Notes under the pieces: generated by a model
Told to the model about the DNA's origin: nothing
What the model saw: only the letters and a program-made list of their open reading frames with translations
The model's database searches: none
Translations under genes and position numbers: made by a program
Shown: piece after piece, positions 26,701 to 33,399 of the stretch
How positions within the stretch are numbered: the first letter of the stretch is position 1
How the letters are laid out: the number at the start of each line of letters is the position of its first letter
Assembly: GCA_910584665.1 (NCBI GenBank)
Contig: CAJUBL010000020.1
Coordinates: 1-44,695, forward strand
From: an uncultured Muribaculaceae bacterium
GTDB taxonomy: Bacteria > Bacteroidota > Bacteroidia > Bacteroidales > Muribaculaceae
Reading direction: 5' to 3'
Length of the DNA: 44,695 nucleotides

Positions 26701-26876
26701 ATTGTCATCACCTCGGGGTGTATCAGCGGATAACCCGCATCCTCGGCCGCACGTCCCAGAAAATAATTGAAAAACACACCGGCGCGCTTGTTTGGAAAAA
26801 CAAAACAGTAATCAATAACTCCCCGGCCGCAACGTGATATATAGTACTCGGCAATATCCTGCAGCAACGGTTTCAT
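23799..26876 (-). CDS. AddB-like PD-(D/E)XK nuclease/inactivated helicase protein
   Basis: A 1025-residue protein of the AddB type, which with AddA helicase-nuclease processes double-strand breaks. The N-terminus has FPNKRAGVFFNYFL where active helicases carry Walker A, so the helicase fold is probably structural. The C-terminal nuclease domain (about 725-1025) has the RRVIRIIDYKTGA core with its D..xK residues. An iron-sulfur staple is formed by Cys734 (NCPIQFA) and Cys1014, Cys1017 and Cys1023. Its start overlaps the holB stop by ATGA. No addA-like gene is adjacent, unlike the usual addB-addA pairing. Confidence 0.88.
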   Translation of the reverse strand: MKPLLQDIAEYYISRCGRGVIDYCFVFPNKRAGVFFNYFLGRAAEDAGYPLIHPEVMTISDFVADFTDEVEATRIEQLFILYRCYRDIVLAGTPEGEEPDSIDFNKFQYWGDVLLSDFTDVDKYLVNPSELFHNIGALREISSNYLTPEQIEVIRRYWGEDRTPRQAADFWNHAVHVSDTGEHSDRRSTAGFIRLWQVMKRLYDTFNEELASRGLTYQGRMYRRALDIMTAASPERFRAERYVFVGFNVLSTVEERIFGVMRDKGIADFFWDYASPSFDDQSNRAIRFLKHYVRNFPQPADAVGVGCRVDEWPRIEVIGVPSVSGQIKIVSDIVSSLLPDGGNDNTLLSTAIVFPEENLCLPMINSMPVNIKEVNVTMGFQLRNTSVASLVASVVSMQMRARRSRYENSFFRDDVVTVLSHPLIRSISSVTCDGICKVISSCRLFNVPCTLLMSEAYAPLHPLFGLSANPASSREVFAFMKKLMEWLLDSVYAKYAVGPDDACEEERDDTLPEVTLTAAGALEAGFIRRYLNALDELQLMQRAHLDDLDVDLSDATVFHLVEKLTAGESVSFEGRPLRGLQVMGMLETRAIDFDNVIITSMNERVFPRRHFSRSFIPPALRKGYGMATIEHQESISAYYFYRLITRARRVYLLYDSRTRGTRSGEPSRYINQLRYLYRPPGLVQRNVTYDLRVEDNDPVSLCIDTGRRAILDRYISETDPRYISATSINNYINCPIQFALSYLEGYFDNDDVRDFFDEATFGSVLHQVVERLYTSLQTEGRPVVIDRSMINIINRADVIMPEIKKAINELYLGRRPEDQAPLTGDAELISRMMLDMVRYMLAHELDSYDSFTFISGERKENVKLRISDRLTLNFSYTIDRVDEVVDSEGRRVIRIIDYKTGADEVKTTVPHMFENYSKGRDKAVLQLFLYCNAYVQNTPGIDDSVLVQPMIYRFRTIGQNQPPQPITIDKTVVYDYRQFNDEILGRLDAVLYPLFYPDAGNPLVLRCLDDDHACRFCKFTTICMK

Positions 26877-27988
26877 CGGCGCAATAACATTATTACTCTG
26901 ACTGCAAAGTCATACATTATGATCCTGGCATTGCCATTGGCTTTGATATCGGTAACAGTCTTCTCAAGACGTGATGTAAGTTCGAGAACATTACGTTCAT
27001 TGATAAAGCGGTGGAAGTTATGTGCGAACTGCTCCTCATCGACCGTAAGATAACGGAGCTCCGGCACAGCGAGCTGATAAAGAAAGTTCTCACGTACCTG
27101 ATCAAGACAATAGGACAGAAAATCTACCGATCCTTCCCGTCCCATGGAAGCGATCTCATTAGACCATATACGCAGTTCGGCAACACGCTTTTTATAAGCA
27201 AGTCTCATAAGCCGCATAAACAGTTCGAGAAACTGTTGCCGCCGTTCTATATTATGTACACGCGCATCGGCCTGCAATATGCTTCCCTCGGCGAGATGGG
27301 CCTGAATCATCGCCTCACCCGCGGAGAGACCGTATCGGCTCTCTATATACCGCATCACGACATCATCGTGGAGTCTGAGCATCTCCACCCGCTGTGTGCG
27401 CGAATATATCGTAGGCAGAACCGACTCGGCATCATTGCTCACAAGTATGAAAAGTGAATCGCCCATCGGCTCCTCTATAAGTTTAAGAAGTTTGTTGGCA
27501 CACTCCACTCTCATACGCTCGGGAAGCCACATAATGTTTATCTGACGGCCGCCATGTGAAGTAAGGCTCATGAACCGCATTATCTCAACGCTTTCCTCAA
27601 CATATATAGCGGGCTGACCGTTTACATTGTCAAGCATAGCCAGCCACTGACCGAAATCCATGTACGGATTGTCTGCGACATATTCGCGCCAACGCTCTAT
27701 CTCATCGTCGGAGACCGTCCGTTCACCTTTCTTCAGTACCGGATATGAAAAATGAGTGTCGATATGGTTGAACGACCGGTGTTGCAGACACGAAGGGCAT
27801 CTGCCGCAACTATCGCCGTCATGCCGGTCTGTACAGTGTATATACTGTGCCAGAGCTCTGGCCATCATCATCTTACCGATGCCAGGCTGTCCATGTATAA
27901 GGAGCGCGTGAGGCATACGGTCATCATCGACGAGATTACGCAGACGTGTCTTGACAGGCTCGTGTCCCGGAATATCAGCGAACCTCAT
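26873..27988 (-). CDS. holB: DNA polymerase III subunit delta'
   Basis: A 371-residue clamp-loader subunit of the replicative polymerase. It has an AAA+ fold with a Walker-A-like GQPGIGKM (33-40), a zinc module (Cys52, Cys61, Cys64, Cys67 in the CGRCPSC region), a sensor-1-like region around ANKLLKLIEEP and SRTQRVEM after it. The start at 27988 (MRFADIPGHE) matches family N-termini and overlaps the metF stop by 14 bases; a start at 28012 is possible but poorer. The C-terminal collar domain is divergent, as often seen in this phylum. Confidence 0.92.
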   Translation of the reverse strand: MRFADIPGHEPVKTRLRNLVDDDRMPHALLIHGQPGIGKMMMARALAQYIHCTDRHDGDSCGRCPSCLQHRSFNHIDTHFSYPVLKKGERTVSDDEIERWREYVADNPYMDFGQWLAMLDNVNGQPAIYVEESVEIMRFMSLTSHGGRQINIMWLPERMRVECANKLLKLIEEPMGDSLFILVSNDAESVLPTIYSRTQRVEMLRLHDDVVMRYIESRYGLSAGEAMIQAHLAEGSILQADARVHNIERRQQFLELFMRLMRLAYKKRVAELRIWSNEIASMGREGSVDFLSYCLDQVRENFLYQLAVPELRYLTVDEEQFAHNFHRFINERNVLELTSRLEKTVTDIKANGNARIIMYDFAVRVIMLLRR

Positions 27989-28946
27989 TTTCACACAGTT
28001 TTTGAAGCACACGCTTTACACTTGGCACGGCATTGTGTGAATAGAAGTGAATCGACTTTATGCCTTTGCCATATAAATCCATTGCCTGCCTCACACACCA
28101 GTTCACGCCCACAGTCTTTGCCTGGTCGTCATCGGCACAAGCCTCTATCTCTGCAACAAGGGAGTCAGGCAGTTTTACGCCGAAAACCGTTGGCAGCAAT
28201 GTTGCCTGACGGCGTGTCACGACAGGCTTGAGCCCCGGAATGACCGGAACATTGATACCAGCTTCCCTGCAACGCCCGACAAAATCAAAGTAGACATTAT
28301 TGTCAAAGAACATCTGTGTTACAATATACGAAGCTCCGGCATCAACTTTCTTCTTCAACGACATCAGATCGGCAACCGGATCCTTAGCCTCGAGATGAAC
28401 CTCCGGATAACCGGCAACACCGTAATCGAACGGTACTAGAGGCTTGGCGTCCATCTCACTGCCATCAGCAAAACGGCCGGCATTGAACTCGCCGACCTGC
28501 CGTTCAAGCTCCAGAGCATGGGCGTGTCCATCGGCATTCGGAACGAAACAATTGTGATGCTTAGCCTTGTCTCCGCGAAGCACCAGAAGATTACGTATAT
28601 CAAGAAAGCTGAGATCTATAAGAGCATATTCCGTCTCCTGTCTCGAATATCCGCTACATATCATATGAGGTACCGCCTGGATACCGTAGCGATTCTGTAT
28701 AGCCGCAGCCACGGCAACCGTACCGGGTCTGGAACGTTCGGTGAACCTACGGATAAGCCCGTCGTCATCCGTTTTCACCACAACCTCACTACGATGAGTA
28801 GTGATATTGATGTAAAGCGGATTATATTCTATCAGCGAGTCAATATCTTCAAAGAGGCGCGCTATACCCCTGCCTTTGAGAGGTGGCAGCACCTCAAACG
28901 AAAAAGCACGTCCGCCTGACTGTTCGATAAGCTGAGGTATTGTCAT
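27975..28946 (-). CDS. metF: 5,10-Methylenetetrahydrofolate reductase
   Basis: A 323-residue cytoplasmic flavoenzyme that makes 5-methyltetrahydrofolate for methionine synthesis. FSFEVLPPLKGRG (15-27) holds the catalytic Glu, and LLVLRGDKAKH (about 108-118), FDYGVAGYPEVHLEA and GASYIVTQMFFDN are family hallmarks. The start at 28946 is preferred since the upstream extension reads into the leader and lacks an ATG-led family sequence. It is first in the metF-holB-addB-hemW-recR-GNAT operon. No SAM riboswitch is recognisable; a small 7-bp hairpin sits at the predicted 5' end of the transcript. Confidence 0.95.
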   Translation of the reverse strand: MTIPQLIEQSGGRAFSFEVLPPLKGRGIARLFEDIDSLIEYNPLYINITTHRSEVVVKTDDDGLIRRFTERSRPGTVAVAAAIQNRYGIQAVPHMICSGYSRQETEYALIDLSFLDIRNLLVLRGDKAKHHNCFVPNADGHAHALELERQVGEFNAGRFADGSEMDAKPLVPFDYGVAGYPEVHLEAKDPVADLMSLKKKVDAGASYIVTQMFFDNNVYFDFVGRCREAGINVPVIPGLKPVVTRRQATLLPTVFGVKLPDSLVAEIEACADDDQAKTVGVNWCVRQAMDLYGKGIKSIHFYSHNAVPSVKRVLQKLCENEVR

Positions 28947-28982
28947 TATATTATATAGAGATATGGAGATATATATTTGCTG

Positions 28983-29002
28983 TATACGGTGTGCGCCGTA
29001 TA
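28983..29002 (-). promoter_or_regulatory. Hairpin at the 5' end of the metF leader
   Basis: TATACGG (28983-28989) and CCGTATA (28996-29002) form a perfect 7-bp stem with a six-base loop, within two bases of the predicted transcription start. It could stabilise the mRNA 5' end or bind a regulator. Confidence 0.4.
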
Positions 29003-29010
29003 ACAATAAA

Positions 29011-29041
29011 CAAAAGTACTTAAAAAAACAATTACCTTCAA
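29011..29041 (-). promoter_or_regulatory. Promoter of the metF operon
   Basis: On the minus strand TTG (29041-29039), 20 bases, then TACTTTTG (29018-29011), a perfect -7 match. The leader to the ATG at 28946 would be about 58 bases. It lies immediately downstream of the tRNA terminator. Confidence 0.65.
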
Positions 29042-29053
29042 GAAATAACATAC

Positions 29054-29089
29054 AAAAAAAATCGATCCTGAATTGATTTCCAGGATCGA
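29054..29089 (-). terminator. Rho-independent terminator of the tRNA gene
   Basis: On the minus strand a perfect 9-bp stem (TCGATCCTG with CAGGATCGA, 29089-29081 with 29070-29062) around a ten-base loop is followed by eight T (29061-29054). It is about 10 bases from the tRNA 3' end. Confidence 0.9.
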
Positions 29090-29099
29090 CTTCTTCAAG

Positions 29100-29171
29100 T
29101 GGCGGGGGAAGGGATCGAACCTCCGACCTTTGGGTTATGAGCCCAATGAGCTACCACTGCTCTACCCCGCA
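29100..29171 (-). tRNA. tRNA-Met (CAT), initiator type
   Basis: A 72-base cloverleaf on the minus strand with the anticodon CAT in loop CTCATAA. Initiator features are visible. The anticodon stem ends in three G:C pairs next to the loop (GGG with CCC), the D stem has A11:U24, and the top acceptor pair is a mismatch (U1 with C72) while pairs 2:71 to 7:66 form. The T loop is TTCGATC. CCA is not encoded. It has its own consensus promoter and terminator. Confidence 0.92.
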
Positions 29172-29184
29172 GTATTTACGTATG

Positions 29185-29216
29185 CAAAGGTATGGACTTT
29201 TTATATTCCATGCAAA
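29185..29216 (-). promoter_or_regulatory. Promoter of the initiator tRNA gene
   Basis: On the minus strand TTTG (29216-29213), 20 bases, then TACCTTTG (29192-29185). Both boxes match the Bacteroidota consensus perfectly, 14 bases before the tRNA 5' end. Confidence 0.8.
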
Positions 29217-29247
29217 TTTTTTCACGTTAATTTTTGCAAACTCACAT

Positions 29248-29301
29248 ATTGAGGAAATTTTTCCTTAATCGCTTGCTCAATTGCGGAAAAATTTCCTTAA
29301 T
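29248..29301. repeat. Two tandem 22-bp near-palindromes with 32-bp period upstream of ndh
   Basis: Copies at 29248-29269 and 29280-29301 agree at 19 of 22 positions. Each has a palindromic core GGAAAwwTTTCC flanked by ATTG on the left and TTAAT on the right (ATTR..YAAT symmetric ends). The second copy overlaps the -7 box of the ndh promoter. The arrangement suggests paired operators for a dimeric regulator on the same face of the helix. Confidence 0.6.
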
Positions 29302-29305
29302 TTTG
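29298..29305 (+). promoter_or_regulatory. Probable -7 element of the ndh promoter
   Basis: TAATTTTG is a perfect TAnnTTTG match. TTG at 29273-29275 is 22 bases upstream, slightly long for a -33 box. The leader would be about 115 bases and contains a GACAG/CTGTC stem (near 29316-29340). Confidence 0.5.
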
Positions 29306-29426
29306 CATCATCTTTGACAGGACATCTCATACAGGCTGTCAATAATTGGTTTTCAATAGGTTTGTTTCTAAGGTGAAATTATTGTGAAACCACTGGAGGG
29401 GATAATTGTTTACAATTTATCAAATA

Positions 29427-30731
29427 ATGCTGAAAAAAATGGACACGAGTGCAAAGAAAAAGATTGTTGTGATAGGTGGTGGATTTGCCGGACTCAACTT
29501 CGTCAAACGTATCGACAAGGAAAAATTCGACATCACACTGATCGACCAGAACAACTTTCACAGTTTCCCTCCTCTGTTTTATCAGGTAGCCTCGGCCGGC
29601 ATTGATGCGTCCGGAATATGTTTTCCGCTCAGACGCGAACTACGTAAATACCGCAAGGCCAAAGGTCTGTACTTCAATATGGCACGCGTCCGTACAATCG
29701 ACACCGAGGCACAGACAGTGACCACCGACGAGGAGACAATCCACTACGACAAACTTGTAATAGCCGCCGGAACAACCAATAATTTCTTCAGTATGCCCGA
29801 ATTACGTGACACTGTATACACACTGAAATCAATACAGGAGGCGATCCGGTGCCGCAACGATATAATGGACCGGCTCGAACGGGCCTGTATAGAACACGAT
29901 ACCGAAAAACGCCGTCGTATGCTATCGTTTGTTGTGATAGGCGGTGGACCTACCGGGGTAGAAGTAGCCGGAGCATTGGGAGAGATGAAACGCTATGTAT
30001 TACCTCGTGAATACCGTCAGATAAACCAGGATGAGATCACGATAACCCTTATTGAAGGAACCGACCGTGTATTACGCACAATGTCAGAGAAATCGTCAGC
30101 CCAGGCCGCCAGATATCTCGAATCACTTCTCGTACATGTCAAGCTCGGACACAATATGAAACGATACGAGGACGATATTGTCACACTTGACAACGACGAG
30201 CAGATACCGGCAGCCATGCTTATATGGACTGCCGGCGTGAAAGGTGTCGAATTCGATTTCTCCGGAGGGACCGTCAGACCAGCGCGCGGTAACCGTATCG
30301 AAGTCGATCAATACTGCAGAGTAAAAGGCGTCAGCGATGTATATGCTCTGGGAGATATCGCGCTGATGACCACCCCCGAATATCCCGCAGGTCATCCACA
30401 GCTGGCACAGGTTGCCATACAGCAGGCTATAATGGTCGCACGCGATATAAACCGCGGCAAGGTTACCGAAGGATTCAGATACAAAGACAAGGGAACAATG
30501 GCAACCGTAGGCCGTAACCGGGCTGTGGTTGATCTTAACCACATCCACTTCAAGGGATTCTTCGCCTGGCTTACGTGGATGGTTGTACACCTGATGTCAC
30601 TCTTAGGCATGCGCAACAAGGTCAGCGTATTCATCGACTGGATATGGGACTACTTTACCTATAGCTCATCGACAAGACTTTTAATACACCCGGGCAAATA
30701 CCCACAGCGCAAGCGCTGGCTTAAGGAATAA
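29427..30731 (+). CDS. ndh: Type II NADH:quinone oxidoreductase
   Basis: A 434-residue membrane-associated flavoprotein that passes electrons from NADH to quinone without pumping protons. The FAD site GGGFAGL is near residue 18, the second dinucleotide site GGGPTGVEVAGAL is in the middle, and the FAD-closing YALGDIA motif lies near residue 310. A hydrophobic C-terminal segment (FFAWLTWMVVHLMSLLGM and after) with amphipathic helices is the usual membrane anchor. ATG at 29439 is an alternative start; neither has a Shine-Dalgarno site. Two tandem dyads at the promoter suggest tight regulation. Confidence 0.9.
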   Translation: MLKKMDTSAKKKIVVIGGGFAGLNFVKRIDKEKFDITLIDQNNFHSFPPLFYQVASAGIDASGICFPLRRELRKYRKAKGLYFNMARVRTIDTEAQTVTTDEETIHYDKLVIAAGTTNNFFSMPELRDTVYTLKSIQEAIRCRNDIMDRLERACIEHDTEKRRRMLSFVVIGGGPTGVEVAGALGEMKRYVLPREYRQINQDEITITLIEGTDRVLRTMSEKSSAQAARYLESLLVHVKLGHNMKRYEDDIVTLDNDEQIPAAMLIWTAGVKGVEFDFSGGTVRPARGNRIEVDQYCRVKGVSDVYALGDIALMTTPEYPAGHPQLAQVAIQQAIMVARDINRGKVTEGFRYKDKGTMATVGRNRAVVDLNHIHFKGFFAWLTWMVVHLMSLLGMRNKVSVFIDWIWDYFTYSSSTRLLIHPGKYPQRKRWLKE

Positions 30732-30860
30732 GCCATTGCCTGATCCGACACAATATTATCCCAAATCGGCACAAAAGAAATTTCAACCAATTTCTCCACC
30801 TTTCGGATTATCCACTTCTAATCCATAATTGTGAAATTTGTTCAATAAAATTTCATAATT

Positions 30861-31685
30861 ATGCTAAAGAACTTACGTTTTATTCTGTTAGGTGCAATAC
30901 TTATTCTGCCATCGCCACGCCACACGTTCAAAGCCTCTTCATGCAGCACTGATACCGTGACATCAGTCAAATTCTCCGATCCGATCGATATCAACCACCC
31001 TATATCACCATACGCGCTTCCTTACTCAAGAACCGGGAACTCTTATGACTGGAAAAGGCTTTGGAATAATACGGCTGTATTATCCGGGGCATTTATAGGT
31101 ACACTTCTCGGGCTGGAATGCCTTCCGGAAGATGCGACATCGTGGAATAGAGCAGAGATTCAGGACATTCCTCTGTTTAAACGCTGGCACAAGTATGTAA
31201 TTGAAAAAGGTCCAGAATGGGATCATGACAAGTTTTATTTCAATTACATACTTCATCCATATGCAGGTGCCGCTTATTTCATGAGTGCCCGCACATGCGG
31301 ATTCAATTTCTGGCGATCCTTTCTATACAGCTCGATAGTATCGACCGTAGGATGGGAATTCGGGATCGAAGCATTCATGGAACGACCATCTTATCAGGAT
31401 ATATTTATAACTCCGGTTGTCGGCAGCATATTAGGCGAATGGTTCTATCATGTCAAACGCAATCTGGTTGACAACGGCTATTGTCTGCTCGGATCCAAAG
31501 TGTTAGGCAACATTGTGGCATTTCTCATCGATCCAGTAAACGAGTTCACCGGCCTGTGGCTCGGCAACCCCGCCCGCGATATAGCCCGCGAACATTCAGA
31601 CCACTCAACTCACGGAAGCCAACTGACGCTCACCCCCACTCTCATAGGTCCCCGAAAAGGTTTCTCTCTCGCTATAACATTCTAA
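30861..31685 (+). CDS. DUF3943 family protein
   Basis: A 274-residue exported protein (hydrophobic N-terminus, about 1-20) whose middle matches DUF3943 as I recall it: DKFYFNYILHPYAGAAYFMSAR (about 118-139), SIVSTVGWEFGIEAFMERPSYQDIFITPVVGSILGEW (about 158-194). The function of this family is unknown; conserved His, Tyr and acidic residues within amphipathic or membrane-like segments suggest an envelope location. It is preceded by a 129-base gap containing a 6-bp stem (GGATTA with TAATCC, 30805-30824) and followed by a bidirectional terminator. Confidence 0.85.
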   Translation: MLKNLRFILLGAILILPSPRHTFKASSCSTDTVTSVKFSDPIDINHPISPYALPYSRTGNSYDWKRLWNNTAVLSGAFIGTLLGLECLPEDATSWNRAEIQDIPLFKRWHKYVIEKGPEWDHDKFYFNYILHPYAGAAYFMSARTCGFNFWRSFLYSSIVSTVGWEFGIEAFMERPSYQDIFITPVVGSILGEWFYHVKRNLVDNGYCLLGSKVLGNIVAFLIDPVNEFTGLWLGNPARDIAREHSDHSTHGSQLTLTPTLIGPRKGFSLAITF

Positions 31686-31742
31686 TACAATTTTACGATA
31701 CAAAATATAACGAACTATCAATTTAAAATATAGCATATAATG

Positions 31743-31772
31743 AAAAAAAGGAGTCACATGACTCCTTTTTTT
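31743..31772. terminator. Bidirectional terminator between DUF3943 gene and araB
   Basis: A7-GGAGTC (31743-31755), loop ACAT, GACTCC-T7 (31760-31772). The symmetric A and T runs let it stop transcription from both convergent genes. Confidence 0.93.
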
Positions 31773-31791
31773 TCATTATATAAATAGAATA

Positions 31792-33396
31792 TCATTTCTT
31801 GCTGTCAACTGCCGCTTTCTCGACGGGAAGACAGGCCACATAATTCTTCATATATCGGTTGAACCCTTCGACATCCTCGGCAGCAGGTCTGATCTCCACA
31901 CCTGTGTCTCCGGCAAACACACACCTGTCAAGATAGTCTGCAAGAGACAATCCATCTGCATTGTTCACCAGATAGCCGGCCAGAAGAGCGACGCCCCAGG
32001 CCCCACCTTCGCCGGCAGTCTCCATGACCGAAATCGGCGAGTTGATAGCCGCGGCAAGAATACGCTGTCCCACACCGGCTGTCTTGAAGAGTCCGCCATG
32101 CCCCGTGATACGGTCAACCATGACTTTCTCGTCGTTGAACAGGATATCATTTCCAAGCTTCAGGATAGCCACCGACGCATGCAGATGAGCTCGCATAAGA
32201 TTGGCAAGATTAAACCTGTCACCCACCGAGCGCACAAGCATAGGACGTCCTTCCTCGTTATTGATACCGGCTATAGGTTCACCCGAAAAGTAGTTATAGG
32301 ATACCAGTCCGCCACAATCGGCATCACCGGTAAGGGCATTGTTATAAAGTTTGCTGTAGATCTCATCCATATCGACAGGCACCCCCAGCAACCGGTTATA
32401 TTCCTTGAAAATATTCACCCATGCATTCAGGTCACTGGTGCAATTGTTGCAGTGTACCATGGCTACGAGACTGCCATCAGGGGTAGAGACCATATCAATC
32501 GACTCGTAAGGACGGCTCAGCTCTTTTTCGAGCACAATCATCGAGAACGAGGATGTGCCGGCCGACACATTGCCTGTGCGCTGCTTAACGGCATTGGTAG
32601 CGACCATGCCGGTACCTGCATCACCCTCGGGAGGACACAGCGGGCAACCGGATGCAAGATGACCTGACGGATCAAGCGCTTTAGCACCCTCCGGAGTAAG
32701 AACTCCGGCATTCTCACCGGCGACAAGAACACGGGGCAGAATCTCACCGAGTCTCCATCCATATCCATCTGAAGACACGAGACTGTCAAATTTTCCGATC
32801 ATCCCGGTATAATAGTCCCTGGTAGCCGGATCAACAGGAAGCATACCCGAAGCATCGCCTATGCCAAGGACTTTCTCTCCCGTAAGTTTCCAATGGATAT
32901 ATCCGGCCAATGTTGTCATGAAATCAATTCGCGACACATGCTCCTCGCCATTGAGTATGCATTGGTAAAGATGTGAAATACTCCAGCGCAACGGAATGTT
33001 GTAAACGAAAAGCGAAGACAATGCGGCGGCGGCCGGACCGGTATTGGTATTACGCCATGTGCGGAACGGCACAAGCAGTTCTCCATACCTGTCAAAGACC
33101 ATGTAACCATGCATCATCGCACTGATGCCTATCGAAGCCAGACGAGTGATATCGGTAGCATATTTTGACATCACATCCTCACGAAGCCGGGCATAACAAT
33201 CCTGCAGCCCATGCCATATGGCATCAAGGCTGTATGTCCAGAGGCCGTCTACGAGCTGATTTTCCCACTCATGGCTGCCCTGGGCTACGGGACGGTTCTC
33301 CTGATCGACGAGAACAGCTTTGATGCGGGTAGAGCCAAACTCGATACCGAGTATGGCCTTACCTGCCTCAATTGTTTCCTTGGGATTGAGCTTCAT
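31792..33396 (-). CDS. araB: FGGY-family L-ribulokinase
   Basis: A 534-residue cytoplasmic kinase that phosphorylates L-ribulose in arabinose breakdown. The N-terminal phosphate loop GIEFGSTRIKAVLVD (17-31) and the ATP-site GNVSAGTSSFSM (about 272-283) are typical of FGGY kinases, and GHGGLFKT (about 428-435) is the second family signature. By sequence alone it could be called a xylulokinase, but its place three bases after araA, as in the B. thetaiotaomicron arabinose cluster, supports ribulokinase. It is the last gene of the operon. Confidence 0.9.
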   Translation of the reverse strand: MKLNPKETIEAGKAILGIEFGSTRIKAVLVDQENRPVAQGSHEWENQLVDGLWTYSLDAIWHGLQDCYARLREDVMSKYATDITRLASIGISAMMHGYMVFDRYGELLVPFRTWRNTNTGPAAAALSSLFVYNIPLRWSISHLYQCILNGEEHVSRIDFMTTLAGYIHWKLTGEKVLGIGDASGMLPVDPATRDYYTGMIGKFDSLVSSDGYGWRLGEILPRVLVAGENAGVLTPEGAKALDPSGHLASGCPLCPPEGDAGTGMVATNAVKQRTGNVSAGTSSFSMIVLEKELSRPYESIDMVSTPDGSLVAMVHCNNCTSDLNAWVNIFKEYNRLLGVPVDMDEIYSKLYNNALTGDADCGGLVSYNYFSGEPIAGINNEEGRPMLVRSVGDRFNLANLMRAHLHASVAILKLGNDILFNDEKVMVDRITGHGGLFKTAGVGQRILAAAINSPISVMETAGEGGAWGVALLAGYLVNNADGLSLADYLDRCVFAGDTGVEIRPAAEDVEGFNRYMKNYVACLPVEKAAVDSKK

Positions 33397-33399
33397 GGC

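Noticed and set aside
28947..29053. SAM riboswitch in the metF leader
   Set aside because: The leader is only about 58 bases and holds a single short hairpin; the multi-helix SAM-I or SAM-II architecture is absent.
29373..29390. Rex-like site (TTGTGAA half site) in the ndh leader
   Set aside because: Only one half of the TTGTGAA..TTCACAA operator is present.
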